Both the position numbers and the translations under genes were made by a program. A DNA stretch of 64,000 bases from Cupriavidus alkaliphilus. GTDB taxonomy: Bacteria; Pseudomonadota; Gammaproteobacteria; Burkholderiales; Burkholderiaceae. A model generated the notes under the pieces. The model saw only the letters and a list, made by a program, of their open reading frames with translations. It searched no databases and was not told the origin of the DNA. Location of the stretch: positions 186,001 through 250,000 of the forward strand of contig NZ_FMAD01000004.1 in the NCBI RefSeq assembly GCF_900094595.1, given 5' to 3'. Below are positions 49,935-59,062 of this stretch, piece after piece. Each line of letters opens with the position of its first letter. Position 1 is the stretch's first letter.

Positions 49935-50000
49935 ATCTGCTCCCGTGCGCACGGCCCACGCCGTGACGGCACCACACAGATCAATCGAACGGAGCGAGAC

Positions 50001-51521
<1,521 letters not shown>

Positions 51522-51523
51522 CC

Positions 51524-51925
51524 ATGGCAAACCCGGGCACCGCGCCGGCCGCGCCGCCGGTCGAGCGCGTGGTGGCAACGCCGGCCGCGCTGGCGCTGAT
51601 TGCCGAGCTGGCCGCGCGGCACGGCGCGCTGATGTTCCACCAGTCGGGCGGCTGCTGCGACGGCAGCGCGCCGATGTGCTATCCCGCCGGCGAGCTGCTG
51701 GTGGGCCCGGGCGATGTCTGCCTGGGCCAGATCGGCGGCGCCGCGTTCTACATGACGCGCGCGCAGTTCGAGTACTGGCGCCACACGCGGCTGGTGATCG
51801 ACGTGGTGCCGGGCGCGGGCGGGATGTTCTCGCTGGAGGGGCGCACGGGCAAACGGTTCCTGACGCGCTCCGAGCTGTTCAGCGACGCAGAGGCGGCGTG
51901 GCTGGCGGCGCAGCCGGAACTGTGA
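51524..51925 (+). CDS. DUF779 family protein
   Basis: 133 aa. Cys-rich centre FHQSGGCCDGSAPMCYPAGE may bind a metal. DUF779 genes follow acetaldehyde dehydrogenase genes in many proteobacteria; their role is unknown. ATG 51524 is 2 bp after the dehydrogenase stop, so it is translated from the same message. Confidence 0.9.
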   Translation: MANPGTAPAAPPVERVVATPAALALIAELAARHGALMFHQSGGCCDGSAPMCYPAGELLVGPGDVCLGQIGGAAFYMTRAQFEYWRHTRLVIDVVPGAGGMFSLEGRTGKRFLTRSELFSDAEAAWLAAQPEL

Positions 51926-52334
51926 TGCGGCGATGGCGTGGGGAGTTGCAAGCAGGTCGGATCGCTGTTGCCATCGCATTTCGGGGTTCAGCGATTTCCC
52001 ACGCACCAGCGTTTGCGGCAAGCTTCGCCCGCCTGTTCGGAATGCGACAAGTCTTATCGCCTGCCTGACTTCGGAAGGGAATACTGGGTACGTCATCGGG
52101 TTGCCGGTGACCGGGCGTGGAAACCCGCGGAGCAGATCAAGGACAGGCGTTGTGCTTTCACACGACAACGCCTGTGCTCGCATGGACAGGCTGACTTCCA
52201 TGGCGGGCCACGCGAGGCAGCCGCAAGGCTGGCCGGGTTCTTCCTTGATCTCGCCGGGTTTCCACCCTCGCTGTATGGCCCGCCACCCTCACTTTCAATT
52301 GTGTGGGTGTGGCTTAACCTGGAAGGAGTCAATC
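51926..52334. other. 409-bp gene-free leader region before a 61-codon gene
   Basis: Two overlapping rightward frames stay open here, but their products change abruptly in composition and overlap the structured RNA annotated at 52117-52285. Its left part carries a repeated CTGACTTC (also inside the RNA). I read the region as a transcribed leader, not protein coding. Confidence 0.55.
52117..52285 (+). ncRNA. Predicted structured leader RNA (cis-regulatory or free ncRNA)
   Basis: Seen in the sequence: GTGGAAACCCG (52117-52127) pairs perfectly with CGGGTTTCCAC (52255-52265), and AGATCAAGGA (52134-52143) with TCCTTGATCT (52242-52251), giving a 21-bp closing stem broken by a 6/3 internal loop. Inside are a 10-11-bp hairpin CAGGCGTTGT/ACAACGCCTG (52144-52174), a CATGGA/TCCATG hairpin (52181-52202) and CAGCC-GCAA-GGCTG (52218-52231) with a GNRA loop. 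TGGCGGGCCA (52201-52210) can also pair with TGGCCCGCCA (52276-52285), beyond the closing stem, as a pseudoknot. It ends 49 nt before a small gene with a strong ribosome site. Known Rfam membership could not be tested. Confidence 0.7.
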
Positions 52335-52520
52335 ATGACGGTCGATGCGATCGAAGCCAATGTGTGTCTGAACGAAGTGCGCGCCGGGATAGAGGGCGTG
52401 CTGGTATTGCTGGAGCAGCAGAGTGTTCGGTCGGATGCCTGCTTTAGCGCCCTTTGTCTGCTGGAGTTGGTGAAGGCTAAGTTGGATGCGTTGATGGCAG
52501 AAGGGCCCCTGGCTGCGTAG
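52335..52520 (+). CDS. Small hypothetical protein downstream of the structured RNA
   Basis: 61 aa, ATG 52335 with GGAAGGAG at 52321-52328. Helical throughout (NEVRAGIEGVLVLLEQQSVR; SALCLLELVKAKLDALMAEG), with three Cys (positions 11, 36, 41). No signal peptide or membrane span. Resembles, in size and feel, the many small helical proteins of Ralstonia/Cupriavidus; I cannot name a family. The stem-loop at 52607-52637 may end its transcript. Confidence 0.7.
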   Translation: MTVDAIEANVCLNEVRAGIEGVLVLLEQQSVRSDACFSALCLLELVKAKLDALMAEGPLAA

Positions 52521-52560
52521 ATGGCGGATCTCGCTTGAGGCCGTTGGCACGTGCGGTTGG

Positions 52561-52620
52561 GTGTCGTGCTTGGCGGGCGGGGCTGTTTCGCCGGCGTAGC
52601 CGGCGACCTACTTCTTGGCC
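52561..52620 (+). repeat. 60-bp inverted repeat, left copy
   Basis: Matches the reverse complement of 53111-53170 at 55 of 60 positions, centre GGCTGTTTCGCCGGCG. Its right end continues into the stem-loop at 52607-52637. Confidence 0.85.
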
Positions 52621-52637
52621 GAGCGCCAAGAAGTAGG
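52607..52637 (+). terminator. Perfect stem-loop at the edge of the inverted repeat
   Basis: CCTACTTCTTGGC (52607-52619), loop CGAGC, GCCAAGAAGTAGG (52625-52637): 13-bp perfect arms, 86 bp after the 61-codon gene. No U-tract. Could act as a terminator or be part of a dispersed repeat. Confidence 0.6.
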
Positions 52638-52955
52638 CAAGAAACGCGTCGCCTGTGCGGCTGGCAATCAATTCCGCGGCGTGGGTGGTTCGAGCGGTGG
52701 TGATTTCCGTTTGGCGTGGGTGCTCGTTCGAACCTGCTAACGCTATGTGAGTCAGGGGCGGTGCCTTCGATCACCCACTTTTGAACGATCCCAACAGGGT
52801 GTAGGCAGCCTGCTGCTGGCGCTATCGGTGGGACGCCTTCGGCTGCGCTGCGCGCGCTCCCTATCTCAGGTCTTGGGCACTGGCACGGAGTGCGTCGCTG
52901 CGCTCGCATGGCGTTGTCGCGTGCGAGCCCAAGGGTCCTTCTCTCTCGCTTGTTT

Positions 52956-52984
52956 GCTCCCCTGTCCTGCTTGCGGGAGAGGGG
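52956..52984. repeat. Intergenic palindrome, copy 4 (imperfect)
   Basis: GCTCCCCTGTCCTGC, 2-nt loop, GCGGGAGAGGGGCG: same family as copies 1-3 with mismatches, followed by the G-rich tail GGGGTGAGGGC. Confidence 0.7.
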
Positions 52985-53110
52985 CGGGGGTGAGGGCCGG
53001 CGCATCAACGAAGTCTAGGTCTGAACTCACCACCATCCTCCCGCATGAAAATTATCGCTGTCGGTCCGGCCAGCTTGATCCGAAATACGGGAAACCCATT
53101 ACTGCCAATC

Positions 53111-53170
53111 GGCCAAAAAGTAGGTCGCCGGCTGCGCCGGCGAAACAGCCACGCCTGCCAAGCACAACAC
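53111..53170 (-). repeat. 60-bp inverted repeat, right copy
   Basis: Reverse-complement partner of 52561-52620 (5 mismatches in 60). Here the second half of the 13-bp stem-loop is missing, so the two copies end differently. Confidence 0.85.
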
Positions 53171-53193
53171 CCAGCCGCACACCACAATCAAAA

Positions 53194-53895
53194 TTACTCC
53201 CCATACTCCAACTCCGGATACCAATCGCCCCTTCCCTCCGGCGTGGTATCCAGCAACGTCCACAACGCATCCAGGTCCGGCGCCCCGCGCGGATCCTGCC
53301 CCGGATCGCACGTCAACGCATACATCTCGCTACTCCAGAAATGCCGGACCTTGCCATCACGCCGCGAAAAGACCGTATATCCCGGCACGTCCGCGTCCTC
53401 CGCGCTCACGTAGTCGCGAGTGAAATCGCCATCCACATCCGCATACACCTTTAGCTGCGTCCAACCCCGCGCCCGCTTGGCCGCGACCAGTCGATCGATC
53501 GGCGAGCGCGCCACCATCGCCAGTGCCGCGCGCTGCTCGATATCCGCAACCTTGTGGTCCCAGCCGGCCATGATGGACGTGCACATCGGACAAGGCTGCT
53601 GCCGTTGCGGCCCGAACATATAGCTGTAGACCACCAGCGTATCCTTGCCGGCGAACAGGTCTTCGAGCGTTACCGGCCCGTGCTCGCCCTGGAACGTATA
53701 ACGCTTCGTCACTTCGCCGCCGGGTGGCAAGGCGCGGCGCTGTGCGGCCACGCGTTCGATGTGCCGCCGCAATTCGATTTCTTCCGCCAGCAAGGCGTTG
53801 CGCGCCTCGCGGTACGCCGCGCTCTCATTGGGAAAATGGACGGGATTCTGCCGGGCCAGTTCGGTCGACGGAACCAGCTTTGCCGTGGTGTTCAT
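53194..53895 (-). CDS. DUF899 family thioredoxin-like protein
   Basis: 233 aa. N-terminal helix with EELRRHIERVAAQRRALPPG-like sequence, then a thioredoxin-fold core (LVVYSYMFGPQRQQPCPMCT with a CPMC motif where Trx has CGPC) and the C-terminal block VPGYTVFSRRDGKVRHFWSS. Family members are believed to be redox proteins of unknown substrate. Monocistronic, leftward. Start ATG 53893-53895 with AGGAGGAC-type site (complement of about 53898-53907). Confidence 0.88.
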   Translation of the reverse strand: MNTTAKLVPSTELARQNPVHFPNESAAYREARNALLAEEIELRRHIERVAAQRRALPPGGEVTKRYTFQGEHGPVTLEDLFAGKDTLVVYSYMFGPQRQQPCPMCTSIMAGWDHKVADIEQRAALAMVARSPIDRLVAAKRARGWTQLKVYADVDGDFTRDYVSAEDADVPGYTVFSRRDGKVRHFWSSEMYALTCDPGQDPRGAPDLDALWTLLDTTPEGRGDWYPELEYGE

Positions 53896-54061
53896 GTCAG
53901 TCCTCCTGGAAAATCGCGTGCCGGGGGCGCGGCCCTCGCCATGCGGCGATGACCGCTACACACGCCTGTCCTGTTTCGTTCCCGCGCGGCGCGAATCGTT
54001 CCGGCGGATGTTCCGGCGGATGGCCGCATGTTTGCATCGCTGCGAGGTCCATCCAGCACAA

Positions 54062-54093
54062 ACGGCGGATCACACACGCGTGTGATCCGCCGT
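54062..54093 (-). terminator. Terminator hairpin after the YciI-like gene
   Basis: Perfect 14-bp arms (54062-54075 with 54080-54093, ACGGCGGATCACAC and its complement) around loop ACGC, 21 bp past the YciI-like stop. Only a short U-stretch follows on the minus strand. Confidence 0.7.
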
Positions 54094-54114
54094 CTGGTTC
54101 CGCGTAACGCTGAT

Positions 54115-54555
54115 TCAGCCTTGCTGGGACCGGGCCGCGCGCGCGGCCTGCTCGCGCAGCCGCTCTTCCTGCTCCCGGAGCTCCGGCGTCAGTTCCGCGC
54201 CAAAGTCCTCAAGCTCGAACAATGGCCGGATCTCGATGTCGGATTCGCCTTCCATGGGATTGGGACAACGCTTGACCCATTCCACCGCCTCGTCCATCGA
54301 CTTGACTTGCCACAGCCAGAAACCGGCAACGAGCTCTTCCGGCTGCGCGAAGGGCCCATCGGTCACGGTGCGCTGGCTGCCCGCGAAGCGCACGCGCTTG
54401 CCCTTTGCGCTGGGCTGCAGCCCCTCGCCCGCCAGCATGATGCCGGCCTTGACCAGTTCTTCGTTGAAGTTGCCCATCGCTGCCAGCAGCTCGGTGCCGG
54501 GCATCTTGCCCGCTTCCGAATCGGTGGTTGCCTTGACGATCACCATTACACGCAT
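54115..54555 (-). CDS. YciI/DGPF-domain protein
   Basis: 146 aa. Ferredoxin-like fold signature: MRVMVIVKATTDSEAG, TVTDGPFAQPEELVAGFWLW (DGPF motif) and MDEAVEWVKRCPNP. Of two ATGs 6 nt apart the inner one (54553-54555) is chosen, since AGGAG then stands 8 nt upstream instead of 2. Relatives are often paired with ECF sigma factors, which is not so here. Role unknown. Confidence 0.85.
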   Translation of the reverse strand: MRVMVIVKATTDSEAGKMPGTELLAAMGNFNEELVKAGIMLAGEGLQPSAKGKRVRFAGSQRTVTDGPFAQPEELVAGFWLWQVKSMDEAVEWVKRCPNPMEGESDIEIRPLFELEDFGAELTPELREQEERLREQAARAARSQQG

Positions 54556-54674
54556 CGACATGTCTCCTCAGGTGCATGTGTGGCAACACGCGCGCGCCGG
54601 GTGGCGCGCGCCACGCTCCTTCAGGCAGGGCGCGCCGCACACCCGGTCAAGCATAGACGCTATGGCTATAGACG

Positions 54675-54860
54675 CTATTGCTGCATCGACCACGACGACT
54701 GGCGCCGGCGCAAGTCTTCCTGGCCCGGCTGGCGCGGCGGCTTGCCGAGATCGTCATCGTGCCGGGGCGGCAGCTGCTCTTCGCTTTCACGCGAGGGATT
54801 TGCCGGCGGCACCTCGGGTAGGTTCGGCCCCTCATCCGGCCGTGGAATCTGATGTGCCAT
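54675..54860 (-). CDS. Small acidic, proline-rich protein
   Basis: 61 aa, ATG 54858-54860 with a perfect AGGAGGG upstream. Low complexity and disordered: MAHQIPRPDEGPNLPEVPPA, then SEEQLPPRHDDDLGKPPRQP. No domain. The strong ribosome site makes it very likely real and well translated. Confidence 0.75.
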   Translation of the reverse strand: MAHQIPRPDEGPNLPEVPPANPSRESEEQLPPRHDDDLGKPPRQPGQEDLRRRQSSWSMQQ

Positions 54861-55188
54861 GATGCCCTCCTGCTTGCAAAGTGCGACACCCCTGACGATG
54901 CAACCGCCATGCCAACCCGCGGCACGCGGCTTTGTGCGCGCGAGCGATCCCACCGGCCGCGCCACCATGCGCCGGCTGCACCCCCGCGCAATCTCGGCGC
55001 GCAAATCTGCCTGACTTTGTAATGCGGCACGCGGGCGCGCTGCCGGTGCGCCGCGGTGGCGCCACCTCCGGCATGGCGCGCGGCGCGTCGCGCGAACAGT
55101 CATCGCCGGGCACGAAAGGTGCACCGGCCACCCGTGGCGCACTGGGGCCGCCCCTGTGCGCCCGGATACTTCACTGCGGAGGCGCACC
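54861..55188. other. 328-bp divergent intergenic region
   Basis: Between the leftward 61-aa gene and the rightward DUF883 gene. No gene and no strong consensus promoter seen on either side; the GC content is very high, with an isolated CTTTGTAATG near 55014-55024. Confidence 0.45.
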
Positions 55189-55650
55189 ATGGAACAAACG
55201 GAAACGACAAGCACCCCCACCAGCACATCGGGCCTGCGGCAGCAGGAGACACGCATGTCTTCGGCATCAGGTTCGGAGACGCGCAGCGGCGCGTCGTGGC
55301 GGGATACGCCGGAACGATCATCGGCATCGCAAGACCTGGCGCGCGAGCTCGACCGCCTGATCGATCGCCTGCCGACATTGTCCGGCGACAACCTCGAGCA
55401 GGCCAAGGCGGAGTTCGTCGAACTTGCCGCGAAGTCGGGCAGCGCGGCGACGGAAATCGCGGCGAAATCCGCGGACGTTGCCCGGCGCGTGAAGGGACGC
55501 GTCAAGAGCGAGTGGGAAACCGGACTGGAGCGCACGGAAACGTTCGTCCATGCCAACCCCGTGCGCGCGCTCGGGATGGCGCTGGGGATAGGGGTGGTGC
55601 TGGGCGCGCGGCTGTTCGGCGGTTCGCACCGGCATCATCGCGACATGTGA
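55189..55650 (+). CDS. DUF883 family membrane-anchored protein (ElaB/YqjD-like)
   Basis: 153 aa, ATG 55189 after GGAGG. Ser/Thr-rich disordered N-terminus, a long amphipathic helix (about 48-115), then a C-terminal membrane helix with the family motif HANPVRALGMALGIGVVLGA and a basic tail. Homologues anchor ribosomes at the inner membrane in stationary phase. Expected regulation is by stress, not shown by sequence. Confidence 0.87.
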   Translation: MEQTETTSTPTSTSGLRQQETRMSSASGSETRSGASWRDTPERSSASQDLARELDRLIDRLPTLSGDNLEQAKAEFVELAAKSGSAATEIAAKSADVARRVKGRVKSEWETGLERTETFVHANPVRALGMALGIGVVLGARLFGGSHRHHRDM

Positions 55651-55693
55651 GCCGGCGCTGGCGCGCCCCCGGCGCGCCGGGAAGACTGGCGGC

Positions 55694-56665
55694 TCAGCCG
55701 GCGCGCCGGCGCGGCACCGCGGTGCCGAACTGCTTGCGGTAGGCCGACGGCGACACCGCCAGCGCCTGGGTGAAGTGCTGGCGCAGCGAAACCGCCGAGC
55801 CGAAGCCGACCAGCCCGGCCACGAGGTCGACGCCCTTGTCGGTGGTCTCCAGCAGGCGCCGCGCCGCGGTCAGGCGGTGGTTCAGCAGCCACTGCGTCAC
55901 GGTGGTGCCGGTCTTCTCCTTGAAGCGCCGGGTGAAATTGCGCCGGCTCATGCCCGCCTTCTCGGCCAGCGTATCGAGCGTCAGCGGCTCGGCCAGGTGC
56001 GCGATGGCCCAGTCCAGCGTCAGGCTGAGCCGGTCGGCGCCGTCCGCCCGGGGCAGCGGATGCTCGATGTATTGCGCCTGGCCGCCGTGCCGGTGCGGGG
56101 CCACCACCATGCGGCGCGCCACCCGGTTGGCCACCTCGGCGCCATGGTCGCGCCGCACCAGGTGCAGGCAGCAGTCCAGCGCGGCGGCGGTGCCGGCCGA
56201 GGTCAGGATCGCGCCATCGTCGATATAGAGCGAATCGCGGTCGAGCCGCACCCGCGGGTAACGCTGCGCGAAATCGTCAGCCCAGGCCCAGTGGGTAGCG
56301 GCGGTGCGGCCGTCCAGCAGGCCGGCCTCGGCCACCACGAAGGTGCCCAGGCACAGGCCGGCAATGCGCGCGCCGCGCGCGCTGGCGGCCCGCAGCGCAT
56401 CGAGCAGCGCTTGCGGCGCGCGCTCGCCCGGATCCCGCCACGCGGGCATGATCACGGTATCGGCCTGCGCCAGCACGGACAGGTCGTGTTCCACCTCGAT
56501 GCGGAAACCTGACATGGTGGCAATCATTCCCGGCGTCTCCCCGCAGATCAGCAAGCGGTAACGCGGCACGCCGAGGCGGTCGAGGTCGTCGCCAAAGACA
56601 ATGCAGGGCACGGACAGGTGGAAGGGGCTGATGCCTTCGAAGGCAATCACCGCGACGGTGTGCAT
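55694..56665 (-). CDS. AraC-family regulator with DJ-1/PfpI-like domain (FtrA/GlxA type)
   Basis: 323 aa. N-terminal amidotransferase-like domain (VAVIAFEGISPFHLSVPCIV; ARIAGLCLGTFVVAEAGLLD with Cys at the nucleophile elbow) and C-terminal double HTH (LDTLAEKAGMSRRNFTRRFK; LVAGLVGFGSAVSLRQHFTQ). It is divergent from an isochorismatase-family gene 204 bp away and is likely its regulator. Confidence 0.92.
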   Translation of the reverse strand: MHTVAVIAFEGISPFHLSVPCIVFGDDLDRLGVPRYRLLICGETPGMIATMSGFRIEVEHDLSVLAQADTVIMPAWRDPGERAPQALLDALRAASARGARIAGLCLGTFVVAEAGLLDGRTAATHWAWADDFAQRYPRVRLDRDSLYIDDGAILTSAGTAAALDCCLHLVRRDHGAEVANRVARRMVVAPHRHGGQAQYIEHPLPRADGADRLSLTLDWAIAHLAEPLTLDTLAEKAGMSRRNFTRRFKEKTGTTVTQWLLNHRLTAARRLLETTDKGVDLVAGLVGFGSAVSLRQHFTQALAVSPSAYRKQFGTAVPRRRAG

Positions 56666-56869
56666 CGCAATCTCGCTGGGTTGGGGGCGGTTTGATGGCT
56701 GGGCATGGCCACATTGCCATGGCTTGGCCCGATTCTATCGGATGTTGTCCATCGGGCCACTTCCGGCCCTGCCGGCGGCGCCGGAAACTACGCTCCATGC
56801 CGCGCCTGCGGCGAACGCAGCGGCTGCCACCGGCGCCGTCCACCTACTTCCCTGTCGACGAGGACCATC

Positions 56870-57478
56870 ATGCACCATCCGACCCTACGCAGCATCGCCG
56901 GCGCGCCGGCCCGCACCGCCATCGACGCCGCCAGCACCGCCGTGCTGGTCATCGACTTCCAGAACGAGTATTTCAGCGGCAAGCTGCCGATCCCCGACGG
57001 CCCGGCCGCCCTTGGCAACGCGCGGCGCCTGGTCGACCACGCGGATGCCGCCGGCATGCCCGTGTTCCACATCCAGCATGTCACCCCGGCGGGCAGCCCG
57101 GTCTTCGCCGAACACGGCGCCACCGTGGCATTCCACGGCGACCTGCAGCCGGCGCCACACCACACCGTCGTGCAAAAGAGCTCGGTCAGCGCCTTCCCGA
57201 CCACCGACCTGGACCAGCGCCTCAAGGCGGCCGGCATCAAGACCCTGATCATCACCGGGCTGATGACCCACGCCTGCGTCACCGGCGCGGCGCGCGACGC
57301 GGTGCCGCTGGGATACGGCGTGATCGTGGCGGCCGACGCCTCCGCCACGCGCGACCTGGATACCGCGGCCGGCACGGTGTCGCACCAGGACCTGCACCGC
57401 GCCGCGCTGGCCGCGCTCGACGACACCTTCGGCGATATCCTGACCACCGAGCAGGTGCTGAAGCTGCCAGTGGCCTGA
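56870..57478 (+). CDS. Isochorismatase-family cysteine hydrolase
   Basis: 202 aa. Triad Asp29 (VLVIDFQNEYF), Lys103 (VQKSSVSAF) and Cys136 (LMTHACVTGAARDA). ATG 56870, with CGAGG upstream. Second enzyme of this superfamily in the window, in a different subgroup from the YcaC-like one. Probably a C-N hydrolase of unknown substrate, controlled by the divergent AraC-type gene. Confidence 0.88.
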   Translation: MHHPTLRSIAGAPARTAIDAASTAVLVIDFQNEYFSGKLPIPDGPAALGNARRLVDHADAAGMPVFHIQHVTPAGSPVFAEHGATVAFHGDLQPAPHHTVVQKSSVSAFPTTDLDQRLKAAGIKTLIITGLMTHACVTGAARDAVPLGYGVIVAADASATRDLDTAAGTVSHQDLHRAALAALDDTFGDILTTEQVLKLPVA

Positions 57479-57488
57479 CCGGGCCGGG

Positions 57489-57510
57489 GCCCGCGCCGCA
57501 GGGCGCGGGC
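57489..57510. terminator. Hairpin between convergent genes
   Basis: GCCCGCGCC (57489-57497), loop GCAG, GGCGCGGGC (57502-57510), 11 bp past the isochorismatase-family stop and directly before the stop codon of the leftward beta-lactamase-fold gene. No U-tract. Confidence 0.5.
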
Positions 57511-57511
57511 T

Positions 57512-58888
57512 TCAGCGGCTGGCCGCGCCGACGATGGCGTGCGCCGCGGCCACCATGGCCTCGGCGGATTCCAGCGCGCGCGCCGGGTCGTCGCGCTTGC
57601 GCACGGCGGCGGCGCTGGTCGCGCGCGCGGCGCCGTCGGGGCTGGCGGAGAACTTCACCACGGTCAGCCCCCTGGCGGGATTGATGTAGAGCTTCTGGCC
57701 GAAGCGGCCGCTGGCCTCGATGCTGCCGTCGCCGTCGTTGCGCTGGAACCAGTAGTTGCGATAGCCGTAGCCGTCGCGGCCCGCGGTGGTGTTGCCGCGC
57801 GCGAAGCGGGCCTGGTTGCCTGCGGGCTGCAGCGCGATCCGCACCGCCTGCGGTGAAATGCCGAGCGTGGCATCGCCGGCCGCGGCGCGGCGTACGGTCT
57901 CGGCAAAGCGGGCGGCATCGCGCAGCGTCGAGTTCATGCCGCCGCTGGCCATTTCCGTGCCCTGGCGGTCCACCTGGGTGTAGGCGTCGTCGTCGGCAAA
58001 GCGCGACCACAGCCGCTCGGTGACGAGGTCCGCCCAGCGCTTGCCGGTGATGCGGCGCAGCGCCCACGCCACCGCTTCCGGCGAGCCGTTCTGGTAGTAC
58101 CACACGCCGCCGTCCGGGCCCTCGCCGGCGGTGCCGGTGGCGTGCACGACCTTGAGGAAGTCATAGATGGTGTCGGGCGCATCGGCCTTGCGCGGCACGA
58201 TGCCCACCGCGCCGAACAGCCCAAGGTCAGGCGGCAGTGCCTGCGGATAGCCTACCGGCACCTCCATGTCCAGGTTCTGCTGCACCGTGGCCTCGCCGAA
58301 TGGATTACCGGCCAGTTCGGGCACATACTGCGCCAGCCTGGCCTGCGGATCGAGCTTGCCCTCTTCGACCAGCATCGCCGCCAGCAGCCCGGTCAGGGAC
58401 TTGGTCATCGACGCCCAGATATGCGGCTGGTGCGGGCCGAAGCCGGCAAGGTAGCGCTCGTACACGATCCGGCCCTGGTGCAAAACGATAAAGCCATCGG
58501 TGTGGGTGTCGCGCAGGTAGTCCGCCACCCGCACGGTCTGGCCCGCGACGGTAAAGCTGACCGCGTCCAGCTCCGCGGCCGACTGGCCCGGCAGCGCCAG
58601 CGGCTGGCTCGCATGCCGGATGCCGACGGTGGGCGACATCTCGCGCGCGTGCCGGAAGGCCCATCGCATATAAGGCGGACGCAGGCCGGTGCCGCGACTG
58701 ACCTGTCGGTCCGGCGACGGCGGGAAACCCTGCATGACTTCGCTCTCGGCCACCGCCGCGAGCTGGCCTGCGCCCTGCGCCAGCGCCACGCCGGCCGGCA
58801 CCGCCATCAATGCCAGCAGCGGCGCCACCCGCCACCACCCCCGACTGCGCCGGAACCCCGTCCCGCGCGACTTCGCTTGTACCTGCAT
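57512..58888 (-). CDS. Secreted serine hydrolase, beta-lactamase/class C fold
   Basis: 458 aa from ATG 58886-58888 (GGAGA upstream). N-terminal signal anchor (WWRVAPLLALMAVPAGVALA). Nucleophile motif SMTK (Ser160, Lys163) in IWASMTKSLTG, and a YQN-type second motif (WYYQNGSPEAVAWAL). Family includes esterases (EstB, 6-aminohexanoate-dimer hydrolase NylB-like) as well as peptidases; NylB-like is the closest feel. Periplasmic. It may be co-transcribed with the upstream aromatic operon, but a 174-bp gap separates them. Confidence 0.87.
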   Translation of the reverse strand: MQVQAKSRGTGFRRSRGWWRVAPLLALMAVPAGVALAQGAGQLAAVAESEVMQGFPPSPDRQVSRGTGLRPPYMRWAFRHAREMSPTVGIRHASQPLALPGQSAAELDAVSFTVAGQTVRVADYLRDTHTDGFIVLHQGRIVYERYLAGFGPHQPHIWASMTKSLTGLLAAMLVEEGKLDPQARLAQYVPELAGNPFGEATVQQNLDMEVPVGYPQALPPDLGLFGAVGIVPRKADAPDTIYDFLKVVHATGTAGEGPDGGVWYYQNGSPEAVAWALRRITGKRWADLVTERLWSRFADDDAYTQVDRQGTEMASGGMNSTLRDAARFAETVRRAAAGDATLGISPQAVRIALQPAGNQARFARGNTTAGRDGYGYRNYWFQRNDGDGSIEASGRFGQKLYINPARGLTVVKFSASPDGAARATSAAAVRKRDDPARALESAEAMVAAAHAIVGAASR

Positions 58889-59062
58889 GCTGTCTCCATG
58901 GCCGTCGAGGCGGCTGCACCGTCCGCGCGCCGCCTTCTGTGATGCGTTGCCAGCCTGCCGGGGCAGGCCGCGTGCGCCATGTTGCAGGCCTGCGGCCATG
59001 GCCACAATCCTCTGTTCGGAATAGAGCCATAACCCTTGGGAATGTCGGCGCAGCAGCCGCCT

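Larger units (their letters stand above)
49681..50000. other. 320-bp regulatory region upstream of the aldehyde dehydrogenase gene
   Basis: No gene. Holds palindrome copy 3, two 17-bp dyads and a likely sigma-54 promoter, each annotated separately, and then GGAG before the ATG at 50001. Confidence 0.6.
52521..53193. other. 673-bp repeat-rich region without a supportable gene
   Basis: Contains an inverted repeat pair, a 13-bp perfect stem-loop and palindrome copy 4, all listed separately. Open frames here are broken by the repeats and lack ribosome sites. The interval between the inverted repeats (52621-53110) has patches of lower GC than its surroundings. Confidence 0.6.

Noticed and set aside
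51933..52520. 195-codon frame running through the structured RNA into the 61-codon gene
   Set aside because: The last 61 codons have their own ATG and strong ribosome site; the upstream part coincides with perfectly paired RNA arms and lacks a credible start.
53999..54022. Two adjacent copies of TTCCGGCGGATG
   Set aside because: Only two units, no flanking structure; likely chance slippage in GC-rich DNA.
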